DNA of 61,601 nt from DATFXM01 sp035315885 (lineage in GTDB: Bacteria > Acidobacteriota > Blastocatellia > UBA7656). Below the pieces are notes generated by a model. It was not told the DNA's origin. It was given only the letters and a program-made list of their open reading frames with translations, and made no database searches. The position numbers and the translations under genes are program-made. Below are positions 43,484-51,850 of the stretch, piece by piece. Position 1 is the first letter of the stretch, and every line of letters starts with the position of its first letter. The stretch lies in contig DATFXM010000014.1 of assembly GCA_035315885.1 (NCBI GenBank), positions 1-61,601 of the forward strand. The letters are read 5' to 3'.

Positions 43484-44986
43484 CTAGGCTGTCTTTCCAA
43501 CCGCCAGGCGCATTACCGCTTCCTCGTTGCACTGATCGCGCTCCAGGATGCCGGTTATTGCGCCTTCGTGCATGACCGCTACTCGGTCGCTCTCTCCCAG
43601 TATTTCTTCCATGTCGCTGCTTATCATTATTATCGTGACGCCGTTCTGGGCAAGCTTGCGCATGAGCTGATAGATCTCTGCCTTCGCACCGACGTCGATG
43701 CCCCGCGTCGGCTCATCGAATATCAAAACCTTCGGATCGAGCGATAGCCATTTCGCAAGTACAAGTTTCTGCTGATTGCCGCCGCTCAAGTTCGCGGCTT
43801 TTGTTTCTATCGAGGGTGCTTTTATGTTCAACGCTTCGCACATTTCTTCAGAAACTTTCTTCTCGGCTGCCCGGTCGATCAGCCCGGCCGAGCTGTAGCC
43901 GCGCAAAGCCGGCAGCGTGATGTTTTCGCGAATCGCCATTTCCAACACCAGGCCCGTTCTTCGCCGGTCTTCGGAGACCAGATATATTCCATTGTCAATC
44001 GCGTCCTGTGACTTTTGAATCCTGACCTCTTTGCCATCCAGAGAGACCTTGCCTTCAAGCGAGGCATCGACACCAAAGATGGCCTGTGCAACCTCAGACC
44101 TGCCGGCTCCGACGAGTCCAGCGAAACCCATGATCTCTCCCTGGCTTACGTCGAACGAGACTGCTTGTTCGGGATAGCGCGCGGTCCGAAGGTTTCGCAC
44201 GCTCAAGTACCCCGGCTTTCCCGCTGCGCTGGAGTGAGCGTAGAAGCGGCTCAGCTCCCTGCCAACCATCAGCCGCACGATCTGATCGTGGGTTGCTTCT
44301 TCTCGACTCAACGTGCCCGCGTTACGCCCGTCGCGCAACACTACTACGCGGTCGGCGACTTCTGAGATCTCCGCAAGACGATGCGAGATGTAGATGATAC
44401 TTACGCCCTGAGTCCTGAGCTCCTTCGCGACCTCGAGCAGCCGCGACGTTTCAGTCAGCGTCAGGCTCGAGGTCGGTTCATCCATGATCAGCAGGCGAGC
44501 GTTCAACGAAAGAGCCTTGGCGATTTCCACCATCTGCTGCTGGGCTATTGAAAGCTCCTTGAGCGGAGTTCTGCTCGAAATGTCCATCCCAAGTCTCTTC
44601 AAATACACGCCCGCAGCGGAATGAATCCTGGCACGATCTACAAGTCTTAGCGGACCTCCCCACACAGGCTCGCGCCCAAGAAACACGTTCTCAGCCACAT
44701 CGAGATTGTCGAGTACGTTCAGCTCCTGATGGATAAAGCCGATACCGCGGCTGATTGCGTCGGACACCGAACGAAGGACAACTTCGTGACCGTCGATGCA
44801 TAATTTCCCCGAGTCCGGCTGATAAATGCCGCCGAGCACCTTCATGAGCGTCGACTTGCCGGCCCCGTTTTCGCCGGCAAGGGCGACGATCTCCGCGGGA
44901 TAGACGGACAGATCTACGTTGTCCAGGGCCACAACGCCCGGGAACGACTTGCTGATCTCCTGCATCTGGAGAATTGGATCGGACAT
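43484..44986 (-). CDS. Sugar ABC transporter ATP-binding protein (RbsA/XylG/MglA type)
   Basis: The 500-residue protein holds two fused ABC domains, the hallmark of carbohydrate uptake transporter 2 ATPases. The first (about 1-240) has Walker A G-E-N-G-A-G-K-S-T (38-46), L-S-I-A-Q-Q-Q signature near 140 and L-L-I-M-D-E-P-T-S-S-L Walker B. The second has a degenerate Walker A (G-L-V-G-A-G-R-S-E), L-S-G-G-N-Q-Q-K and L-I-F-D-E-P-T-R-G-I-D-V-G-A-K. It powers uptake through the permease at 46143. The sugar is inferred to be xylose from xylA, xylB and the mutarotase nearby, but ribose-type or galactose-type substrates cannot be excluded. A family-B repeat lies directly before its ATG, and no Shine-Dalgarno sequence is visible. 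Confidence 0.92.
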   Translation of the reverse strand: MSDPILQMQEISKSFPGVVALDNVDLSVYPAEIVALAGENGAGKSTLMKVLGGIYQPDSGKLCIDGHEVVLRSVSDAISRGIGFIHQELNVLDNLDVAENVFLGREPVWGGPLRLVDRARIHSAAGVYLKRLGMDISSRTPLKELSIAQQQMVEIAKALSLNARLLIMDEPTSSLTLTETSRLLEVAKELRTQGVSIIYISHRLAEISEVADRVVVLRDGRNAGTLSREEATHDQIVRLMVGRELSRFYAHSSAAGKPGYLSVRNLRTARYPEQAVSFDVSQGEIMGFAGLVGAGRSEVAQAIFGVDASLEGKVSLDGKEVRIQKSQDAIDNGIYLVSEDRRRTGLVLEMAIRENITLPALRGYSSAGLIDRAAEKKVSEEMCEALNIKAPSIETKAANLSGGNQQKLVLAKWLSLDPKVLIFDEPTRGIDVGAKAEIYQLMRKLAQNGVTIIMISSDMEEILGESDRVAVMHEGAITGILERDQCNEEAVMRLAVGKTA

Positions 44987-44987
44987 T

Positions 44988-45096
44988 TTGAGTTCTGAGT
45001 TCTGAGTACCGAGTCTTGCACACTGAGTCTTGCCAGCTGAGTCTGAGCATTGAATTTGAATGTCCCACTCAGTACTCAGTACTCAGTTCTACTCCT
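44988..45096. repeat. Intergenic inverted repeat, family B, copy 4, inside the ABC operon
   Basis: GAGTTCTGAGTTCTGAGTAC on the left and ACTCAGTACTCAGTACTCAG on the right form an inverted repeat with about 50 bp between. The right arm overlaps the stop codon of the binding-protein gene (minus strand, 45089-45091), and the left arm ends two bases from the ATPase start codon. It fills the whole intercistronic space. Confidence 0.75.
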
Positions 45097-46060
45097 TTCG
45101 ACCTCTGAGCTTGTTTATCTTGGCTGAGAACTCCTGCACGTTTTCCTTGTTGATGATCAGCGTAGGAACAATCTGCTGCTTGCTCGCCGGAATCACCGAA
45201 CGGTCGCCCGTCAAAGCCTTCGTCAGGAGATGCACCGATTGGTAGCCGAACTCGTACGGCTGCTGGACTACCGTGGCGTAGATTGTGCCTTCCTTCACGC
45301 CCGCCAGCGTCTCGTCTTCCTCGTCAAAGCACACTACCTTCACCTGTCCGGCCTTACCCGCGTCTTTCAGCGCGCTCAGGATGGCCGGACCGTTGTAGCT
45401 CCACAGTCCCGCAAGACACGCGATGTCGGGGTACTTGACCAGCGTGTCGGAGACATTTGCCTTAGCTCTCACCCGATCGGTGTCGTCGGTCCTCAAATCG
45501 ATTATTTCAACCCTGGAACCTTGCAGCGCTTCCTTTATTCCCTGGAACCGTTCCTGCGCGTTGCGCGCATCGGCTTTTCCGACAAAGACCATTATCTTGC
45601 CGCCTTGCGGCAGCACTTCCCTGATCAAGCCGCCTGCCTGTCTGCCGGCTGCAACGTTATCTGTCCCGAGATAACACGCACGGTTGCTCTGAGGAGCATC
45701 GCTGTCCTGCGTGATGACCAAAATCTTCTTTGAGAGGTCGTTCAGCATCTCCGTCTGATTGACGGGATCTACTGGACTGATCGCGATGCCCTGGATTCCC
45801 TTCGCCATCAGATCGTCTACGATTCGTCTTTGTTCGGCGGCCGTGCTGTCCGAGGGAATCTGAAACTCGACATCTACATTCGGCAACTCGCTGGCCGCCT
45901 GCTCGCAGCCTTTTCGCGCGATAGTCCAGAAGTCGGCCGCGGTGTTGGTGACAAACGCGAGCTTGAGCTTGTTGGCGCTTTGACCCGACTCAGAACAAGC
46001 CAGGATGAAGATGCCAAGCAACGCACATATTCCTAAAATAGCGGGACGCGAAAACCTCAT
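45089..46060 (-). CDS. Sugar ABC transporter substrate-binding lipoprotein
   Basis: The 323-residue protein follows an AGGAGG site. Its signal peptide ends in a lipobox-like I-L-A-C (Cys22), so it is probably a lipoprotein. The fold is periplasmic-binding-protein type I (Peripla_BP_4): K-L-A-F-V-T-N-T-A-A-D-F-W near residue 33, Q-G-I-A-I-S-P-V-D-P near 90, V-I-T-Q-D-S-D-A near 115, Y-L-G-T-D-N-V-A-A-G near 130 and V-V-C-F-D-E-E near 240. The D-S-D and N-x-x-A-G positions are the usual sugar-contacting sites. Together with the ATPase and permease it completes an RbsABC-type importer, here most likely for xylose (inference from neighbours). Confidence 0.9.
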   Translation of the reverse strand: MRFSRPAILGICALLGIFILACSESGQSANKLKLAFVTNTAADFWTIARKGCEQAASELPNVDVEFQIPSDSTAAEQRRIVDDLMAKGIQGIAISPVDPVNQTEMLNDLSKKILVITQDSDAPQSNRACYLGTDNVAAGRQAGGLIREVLPQGGKIMVFVGKADARNAQERFQGIKEALQGSRVEIIDLRTDDTDRVRAKANVSDTLVKYPDIACLAGLWSYNGPAILSALKDAGKAGQVKVVCFDEEDETLAGVKEGTIYATVVQQPYEFGYQSVHLLTKALTGDRSVIPASKQQIVPTLIINKENVQEFSAKINKLRGRKE

Positions 46061-46142
46061 TCGTGATCCTCCTGTTTCTGAACGATCCTTATTCGATAAG
46101 AGCTGTTATTGCACAAAAGGAATTAAGCCGGTTCGCAGTGTT

Positions 46143-47147
46143 CTACCCCGATCTTGTTTCTGATACCTGCTTCGGAGCCGAAGTCGTCTTAGGCGCGGCA
46201 AGATGTCGCCTGGCTGATCGCCTCTGCAAGATCTGATCGCCGACCACTCCCAGCAGAATCACCGCACCCATGACCGCGAAATTGAGCGACGACGGGACTC
46301 CTAAGAGGTTCACCAGGTTTTGAAGAACCTGCAGCAACGCCGTACCGATCAAGATACCGATGATCGAGCCCTCGCCTCCTCGCAAACTGCAACCGCCCAG
46401 GACTGCGGCAGCAATCCCATAAAGCTCGAAGAAATTGCCGTGCGAAGAGGGTGAAACCGAGTTTGTGTAAAAGGCGAAGATTATCCCGGCAAACGCCGCC
46501 AGGGCTCCAGAGATGACATAGGCCGCCGTGATCACCGCTCGCGAGTTGATACCTGAATAGCGCGCTGCTTCCTCATTTCGGCCAACCGCAAACAGGTATC
46601 GCCCGTAAACCGACCGGTGCAACGCTATCCACATTGCGATGCTGACAAGTGCGAGGACTATCAGCGGAGTTGGGATTCCGAGGAGACTACCGGTTGCGAG
46701 ATCCCGAAGCTTCTCGAATCCGGCGGCACTTCCAAACCCCTTCGTCTCGTCTTTAGCGATAAAGCGGGCAAGGCCTCGATAGAACAATAGCCCGCACAGA
46801 GTCACGATGAACGGTTGAAGTCCAAGACGCGTTATCAACACTCCGTGAATCGTGCCCAGAGCCATCCCGAGTCCGATGATTACAATAACGGCTGCAGGAG
46901 CTGGCCAGCCCCAGCTCGTAAGAAAAATTGATAGCAACACTCCCAGCAAAGCCAGCACCGATCCGACCGAGAGGTCTATTCCGCCAGTGATAATCACGAT
47001 GCCCAGGCCTATGCTGAATATGCCGTACGCCCCGATCAGTCTCGCCATGTTTTGCAGGTTGGCTCCCGCAAGAAAGCGTGGGTTGAGTACCGATACCACA
47101 ATGCACAGGATGACAAGCAGGGCGAAAGTGCCGATTTCTTTTTTCAT
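46143..47147 (-). CDS. Sugar ABC transporter permease (RbsC/XylH type)
   Basis: The 334-residue protein has about eight to ten membrane spans and matches branched-chain-amino-acid/sugar permeases of the CUT2 class. G-L-G-I-V-I-I-T-G-G-I-D-L-S-V-G-S near residue 55 is the family hallmark, and G-R-N-E-E-A-A-R-Y-S-G-I near 190 is the cytoplasmic coupling segment that contacts the ATPase. L-G-G-C-S-L-R-G-G-E-G-S near 255 is also typical. It lies between the mutarotase and the binding-protein gene on the minus strand. The order permease, binding protein, ATPase differs from E. coli rbs (rbsACB) and xyl (xylFGH). The 153-bp gap before it shows no clear promoter, so it may be read from the mutarotase promoter. 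Confidence 0.9.
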   Translation of the reverse strand: MKKEIGTFALLVILCIVVSVLNPRFLAGANLQNMARLIGAYGIFSIGLGIVIITGGIDLSVGSVLALLGVLLSIFLTSWGWPAPAAVIVIIGLGMALGTIHGVLITRLGLQPFIVTLCGLLFYRGLARFIAKDETKGFGSAAGFEKLRDLATGSLLGIPTPLIVLALVSIAMWIALHRSVYGRYLFAVGRNEEAARYSGINSRAVITAAYVISGALAAFAGIIFAFYTNSVSPSSHGNFFELYGIAAAVLGGCSLRGGEGSIIGILIGTALLQVLQNLVNLLGVPSSLNFAVMGAVILLGVVGDQILQRRSARRHLAAPKTTSAPKQVSETRSG

Positions 47148-47300
47148 CAGACGTTCACATCCAACTTGTAGTGTGTCCCGAAGCCGTTAGTTTTACCTTT
47201 GAACAAATTCACCACAACTGGGCGAAGCGGATTGAACCAGTGGCCGCCATTGCGAGTCAGCATTGAGAAGTTCGCTGGCCGCCGTTCAATGCGCTACGCA

Positions 47301-48449
47301 TCAATTCTGTCTCACCGAGAATTTGTAGATCGTCGTGCTCCTGTACTTCTGGCCGGGTTTCAAGACGGTCGAAGGAAAACTCGGTTTGTTGGGTGAATCC
47401 GGAAAATGCTGCGTCTCCAGGCAAAACCCGAAGCGTTTCTTGTAAACCTGATTCCCCTTGCCAGTGATGCTGCCGTCCAGAAAATTGCCGGAGTAGAACT
47501 GCATGCCCGGCTCGACCGTGTAGACCTCGAGCACGCGTCCGGAAGCCGGCTCATAGGCGACAGCCGCCAGGCCGAGCTTTCCTCCCGTGCTGTTCAGAAC
47601 CCAGTTGTGATCATACCCTCGGCCAAGAGTCAACTGCTCGTACTTGTCGTCGATTCGCTGACCGATGACCGTAGGCTTAGTGAAGTCCATCGGTGTTCCC
47701 TTCACACCGCGCAGCTCTCCAGTGGGTATGAGATTCTGATCTACGGGAGTGAACCGATCGGCGTTGATCATGAGCTGATGGTTCAGAATGCTTCCCTCGC
47801 CCGAGAGATTGAAGTATGAGTGGTGAGTCAGGTTGACCACTGTCTCTTTGTCGGTGGTTGCGGTGTAGTCAATTCTCAACTCGTTCTTGTCGGTGAGGGT
47901 GTAGACCACAGTAACCGACAGATTTCCCGGAAATCCCGCTTCGCCGTCCTTGCTCTGATAAGCGAGCGAGATGCCGACTCCGTTCTTGTCCTTTATCTCA
48001 GTTGCCTCCCACACGACTTTGTCGAAGCCGTGATCTCCGCCGTGCAGCGTGTTTTCGCCATCGTTTCTGGGGAGTTCATACGTCTTGCCGTTGAGTACGA
48101 ACTTGCCCTTTCCAATGCGGTTTCCATATCGGCCGATAATCGCTCCGAAAAACGGAGTGCTTTTCAGGTAGCCGTCCAGATTGTCATAGCCAAGCACTAC
48201 GTCGCCAAGCTTACCGGAGCGATCCGGGACTTTCAGGGAGATGACGATGCCCCCGTAAGTTATGATGCGGGCTTCGACGCCGTTCGAGTTGATGAGAGTG
48301 TATACATCCACCGGCTCTTGATGGGCCGTTTTGCCGAAGGGCTCTTTTTTGATCTCAGGTTTTGTCATCGCGAGTGTGTCAGTGCTCCAGCAGTGGTTGA
48401 AAAGAAGACCGAGAATCAGACTCAGAGAGACTCTTTTCAAATAGCTCAC
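47301..48449 (-). CDS. Aldose 1-epimerase (mutarotase), exported
   Basis: The frame is open to 48533, but the GTG ending at 48449 has GGAGG seven bases upstream and begins a signal peptide (M-S-Y-L-K-R-V-S-L-S-L-I-L-G-L-L), so I use it (382 residues). GalM features are clear: Y-T-L-I-N-S-N-G near 52, I-G-K-G-K-F-V-L-N-G-K near 115, N-T-L-H-G-G near 137, H-H-S-Y-F-N-L-S-G near 215 with the catalytic His, and Q-F-Y-S-G-N-F-L-D-G near 340 in the region of the catalytic Glu. It interconverts alpha and beta anomers of an aldose in the periplasm. Its place at the head of the transporter genes and next to xylA suggests it feeds the right xylose anomer to transport or isomerase. Confidence 0.9.
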   Translation of the reverse strand: MSYLKRVSLSLILGLLFNHCWSTDTLAMTKPEIKKEPFGKTAHQEPVDVYTLINSNGVEARIITYGGIVISLKVPDRSGKLGDVVLGYDNLDGYLKSTPFFGAIIGRYGNRIGKGKFVLNGKTYELPRNDGENTLHGGDHGFDKVVWEATEIKDKNGVGISLAYQSKDGEAGFPGNLSVTVVYTLTDKNELRIDYTATTDKETVVNLTHHSYFNLSGEGSILNHQLMINADRFTPVDQNLIPTGELRGVKGTPMDFTKPTVIGQRIDDKYEQLTLGRGYDHNWVLNSTGGKLGLAAVAYEPASGRVLEVYTVEPGMQFYSGNFLDGSITGKGNQVYKKRFGFCLETQHFPDSPNKPSFPSTVLKPGQKYRSTTIYKFSVRQN

Positions 48450-48570
48450 TACGCGTCCTCCATGTGTCGAGTGTGTATTCTGCGAACTGGTAAAACCGGC
48501 GACCGGGAATTCTGGCGGCGTGCCACGGCGCATTTTAACCGCTAAGGGGGTTTAAATGAAGACATAAGTA

Positions 48571-48755
48571 GAAAAGGGAGATGAAGGGGAAGATTGCGAA
48601 GGGGCGAATGGAGGAAGGGGCGACGCGGTGACGCGGGGACGCCGGTGGCTCTCCCGCGCCGCCCTTCGCCCCTTTGCCCATTCGCTCCTCCACGCGTCAC
48701 CGTCTCGCGTTGCGCCTTCGCCCATTCGCCCTTCGCATTCCCCTCACCTCTTCAC
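48571..48755. repeat. Long intergenic repeat, family A, copy 5
   Basis: The left arm has GCGAAGGGGCGAATGGAGGA and GGGGCGACGCGGTGACGCGG; the right arm has CCCTTCGCCCCTTTGCCCAT and CGCCTTCGCCCATTCGCCC. It lies in the 391-bp divergent region between the mutarotase and xylA (48450-48840), which otherwise contains the operator-like palindrome at 48791-48817. Unlike most family-A copies it does not touch a stop codon. Confidence 0.7.
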
Positions 48756-48790
48756 AGTTCCTCTATTACCGAAATTTTTGTAGAATCGCT

Positions 48791-48817
48791 GTTGCAAACG
48801 GGCTCCGCGTTTGCAAC
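48791..48817 (+). promoter_or_regulatory. Operator-like palindrome upstream of xylA
   Basis: Perfect 10-bp inverted repeat GTTGCAAACG (48791-48800) and CGTTTGCAAC (48808-48817) with a 7-nt spacer, 23 bp before ATG 48841. A TAGAAT that could be a -10 hexamer lies at 48781-48786, so the palindrome would cover the transcription start, as a repressor site does. A 5'-leader hairpin is the alternative. Confidence 0.6.
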
Positions 48818-48840
48818 CTCCACGATATAAAAGGAAAGTT

Positions 48841-50010
48841 ATGGCTCAAGATGCTTTTACCCCGCTGCCCGAGCACAAGTTCACTTTTGGCTTATGGACT
48901 GTAGGCAATCGCGGTCGCGATCCGTTTGGCGAGGCCGTCCGACCTTCTCTGGCCCCTATCGACATCGTCCACATGCTGGCGGAAGTAGGCGCCATGGGCG
49001 TGAATCTTCACGACAATGATCTGGTTCCCATCGAGGCTTCCGCCTCTGAACGAGACAGAATCGTGAGGGACTTCAAGAAAGCATGCGACGAGTCGGGGCT
49101 CAAAGTCCCGATGGCTACCGTGAATCTGTTCTTCGATCCCGTATTTCGAGACGGAGCCTTCACGGCTAACGACCCGTCCGTTAGAGCCTACGCGGTGCAG
49201 AAGACCATGCAGTCCATGGACATCGGCGCCGAGCTGGGCGCAAAAGTGTTTGTCCTCTGGGGCGGCCGCGAGGGCGTTGAGACCGATGCCTGTCGCAGGG
49301 CCGACGTGGCGGTAAAGCGATTTCGTGAGGCAGTGAACTATCTGTGCGAGTATTCGATCGACAAAGGCTACGGATATCGATTTGCTCTTGAAGCAAAACC
49401 GAACGAGCCGAGGGCCGACATCTATTTCCCAACAACCGGAGCATACCTGGCCTTTATCGAAACGCTGGACCATTCCGATATCGTTGGAGTCAACCCCGAG
49501 GTAGCGCACGAGCACATGGCCGGCCTGAACATGACTCATGCAGTAGCGCAAGCTTGGGAGGCCGGCAAACTGTTTCACATCGATTTGAACGATCAGATCC
49601 CGGGCCGTTATGACCAGGACCTGAGGTTCGGCTCGGCGAATCCGCGCACGGCTTTCTGGCTGGTGAAATTTTTGGAAGACGTCGGGTACGATGGCTCGCG
49701 CCATTTCGACGCGCACGCGTATCGCACCGAAGACTATGACGGCGTCAGGGACTTCGCTCGAGGCTGCATGCGAACCTATCTGATCCTAAAGGACAAGGCT
49801 CGCAGATGGAACGCGGACCCGGAAATCAAAGCGGTTCTTGCCGAGATCGAAGAAAAGAACTCTCAAGCCCAGCAGCTCGGGGCTTACAGCAGAGAGAATG
49901 CGGCCAAGCTGCACTCGCGGACTTTTGACCGGGTGGCGCTTGCCTCCCAAGGCCTCGGATACGAACGCCTCGATCAACTGACCATCGATATATTGCTTGG
50001 AGTGAGATAG
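48841..50010 (+). CDS. xylA: Xylose isomerase
   Basis: ATG 48841 follows AAAGGAAA, giving 389 residues, the length of the short (Streptomyces/Actinoplanes-like) class I xylose isomerases. Visible active-site parts: V-N-L-H-D-N-D with His57, V-L-W-G-G-R-E-G near 138, L-E-A-K-P-N-E-P with metal ligand Glu184 and Lys186, N-P-E-V-A-H-E-H with Glu220 and His223, and H-I-D-L-N-D-Q with metal ligands Asp248 and Asp251. It converts D-xylose to D-xylulose with two divalent metal ions in the cytoplasm. It forms a pair with xylB downstream. A perfect palindrome at 48791-48817 suggests xylose-responsive repression. Family-A repeats lie on both sides, and the downstream copy begins at its stop codon. Confidence 0.96.
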   Translation: MAQDAFTPLPEHKFTFGLWTVGNRGRDPFGEAVRPSLAPIDIVHMLAEVGAMGVNLHDNDLVPIEASASERDRIVRDFKKACDESGLKVPMATVNLFFDPVFRDGAFTANDPSVRAYAVQKTMQSMDIGAELGAKVFVLWGGREGVETDACRRADVAVKRFREAVNYLCEYSIDKGYGYRFALEAKPNEPRADIYFPTTGAYLAFIETLDHSDIVGVNPEVAHEHMAGLNMTHAVAQAWEAGKLFHIDLNDQIPGRYDQDLRFGSANPRTAFWLVKFLEDVGYDGSRHFDAHAYRTEDYDGVRDFARGCMRTYLILKDKARRWNADPEIKAVLAEIEEKNSQAQQLGAYSRENAAKLHSRTFDRVALASQGLGYERLDQLTIDILLGVR

Positions 50011-50236
50011 TGAGGGAAATGAGCGAAAGGGGAATGGGCGAAGGGGCGACGCGGAGAGGAGAGACGCGGCGACGCGGAGCGGAGAGACACGGAGACATAA
50101 AGACAGCGACAAACATGCTACGCAGCATCTCCGCGTCTCAGCGTCGCCCCTTCGCCCATTCGCCCAGTCGCCCCTTCTCCGCGTCCCTCCTCCCCCGCGT
50201 CTCCGCGTCGCTCCTTCCCATCACCCACCTCCCCTA
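50008..50236. repeat. Long intergenic inverted repeat, family A, copy 6
   Basis: The left arm (GAATGGGCGAAGGGGCGACG, GAGAGACGCGGCGACGCGG) and right arm (TCAGCGTCGCCCCTTCGCCC, CTCCGCGTCGCTCCTTCCCA) cover the whole gap between xylA and xylB, from the xylA stop codon to within three bases of the xylB ATG. Confidence 0.75.
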
Positions 50237-50239
50237 CTT

Positions 50240-51745
50240 ATGAGCTTCTTTCTTGGAATTGATATATCTACCACCGGAGCGAAGGCCCTGCTTATCGACG
50301 AGCAAGGCAACGTCGCCGGCAGCGCGACTACCCCGCTCTCGCTGTCCACACCGAGGCATCTCTGGTCCGAACAGAATCCGTCGGATTGGTGGCAAGCCAC
50401 AACTTCAAGCGTGCGGCTAGCACTTCAGGAGTCCGGCGCCGCCCCGCAGGACGTTGCAGCCATCGGTCTGACCGGACAAATGCACGGCCTTGTACTGCTC
50501 GATGACCATGGCCAGACGCTTCGACCCGCAATCCTGTGGAACGACCAGCGCTGCGGAGCTGAATGTGATGAGATTCGCTCGCGTATCGGCAAAGCGCGGC
50601 TCATCCAGATCACCGGCAATGACGCTTTGACCGGTTTCACCGCACCCAAGATCGTTTGGGTAAAGAACCATGAGCCCGCTGTTTTCGAACGCGCCAGACA
50701 CGTGCTTCTCCCAAAGGACTACATAAGATTCAAACTGACCGGCCAACACGCGATGGACAAGGCCGACGGGTCAGGCACAATGCTCTTCGATCTCAAGAAG
50801 AGAGACTGGTCTGCCGAAGTTCTCGAGACGCTCGGCATTGATCCGTCGTGGCTACCGCCAACGTTTGAAGGACCGCAGGTAACCGGAGAAGTGAATCACG
50901 AAGCCGCGGAAGCAACCGGCCTGAGGCCGGGCATCCCCGTTGTTGCCGGAGGCGGAGACCAGGCGGCACAAGCTGTGGGAGTCGGAGCGGTCAGGCCGGG
51001 TATCGTAGCTCTGACGCTCGGGACATCCGGCGTCGTGTTTGCGACCGCCGAAACGAGCCTGATAGAACCCGAAGGCAGGCTCCACGCGTTTTGTCACGCG
51101 GTGCCCGATCGATGGCACCTGATGGGAGTGATGCTAAGCGCAGCAGGAAGCCTTCAGTGGTACCGCGACAGCATGGCTCCGGGAGCCAGTTTCAGCGACC
51201 TGGTAGCGGAGGCCGCGGAGGTTCCGGCCGGAAGTAGTGGCCTGATCTTCCTGCCATACCTGAGCGGTGAACGAACGCCTTACCCGGATCCGCTCGCTCG
51301 TGGCGCGTGGGTGGGAATCACACTGAGACACAGCCGCGGCCACCTGACCCGCGCGATTCTAGAAGGCGTCGCATTCGGGTTAAAAGATAGCTTCGAGCTG
51401 CTTCAAGCCGCCGGTCTCGGCAAGTTGGAGCAGGTCAGAGTCTCGGGCGGCGGCGCAAAAGGTTTACTCTGGAGGCAAATCCTCGCCGACGTGCTCGGAG
51501 TAGAACTGGCGACGGTCAACACGACCGAGGGTGCTGCTTACGGAGCCGCAATTCTGGCCGGAGTTGGCGCGCGCTTCTGGCCCGATGTGGAAACGGCCTG
51601 CGACCGTCTGATCAAGACTACGGACGTGGTTGGACCTGATCGATCCAAAGCCACGCTCTATCGCTCTCTTCATGGCCAATACAAAGACCTTTATCCTGTC
51701 CTCAAATCGTCCTTCGAGCGATTGGCGTCAGCCGAGAGCACCTAG
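50240..51745 (+). CDS. xylB: Xylulokinase
   Basis: The 501-residue protein is a FGGY kinase. L-G-I-D-I-S-T-T-G-A-K at 4-14 is the first phosphate loop, A-I-G-L-T-G-Q-M-H-G-L-V-L-L-D near 74 contacts the sugar, L-W-N-D-Q-R-C near 98 is the xylulokinase form of the family motif, and V-A-G-G-G-D-Q-A-A near 234 holds the catalytic Asp. L-G-T-S-G-V-V and R-V-S-G-G-G-A-K-G are the ATP-side motifs. It phosphorylates D-xylulose to xylulose-5-phosphate for the pentose phosphate pathway, completing the xylA step. A family-A repeat fills the 229 bp between xylA and xylB and ends next to the ATG, so no Shine-Dalgarno sequence is visible. Confidence 0.95.
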   Translation: MSFFLGIDISTTGAKALLIDEQGNVAGSATTPLSLSTPRHLWSEQNPSDWWQATTSSVRLALQESGAAPQDVAAIGLTGQMHGLVLLDDHGQTLRPAILWNDQRCGAECDEIRSRIGKARLIQITGNDALTGFTAPKIVWVKNHEPAVFERARHVLLPKDYIRFKLTGQHAMDKADGSGTMLFDLKKRDWSAEVLETLGIDPSWLPPTFEGPQVTGEVNHEAAEATGLRPGIPVVAGGGDQAAQAVGVGAVRPGIVALTLGTSGVVFATAETSLIEPEGRLHAFCHAVPDRWHLMGVMLSAAGSLQWYRDSMAPGASFSDLVAEAAEVPAGSSGLIFLPYLSGERTPYPDPLARGAWVGITLRHSRGHLTRAILEGVAFGLKDSFELLQAAGLGKLEQVRVSGGGAKGLLWRQILADVLGVELATVNTTEGAAYGAAILAGVGARFWPDVETACDRLIKTTDVVGPDRSKATLYRSLHGQYKDLYPVLKSSFERLASAEST

Positions 51746-51850
51746 TCTTCTCCTGCTTCGATATTTCCTTAGCATCTGTACGCGATTGGGCTCATCGTGG
51801 TACAACTACTAGTCACCCCCTGTGCTTCGAGCCTCACATGGAGTCGTAAG

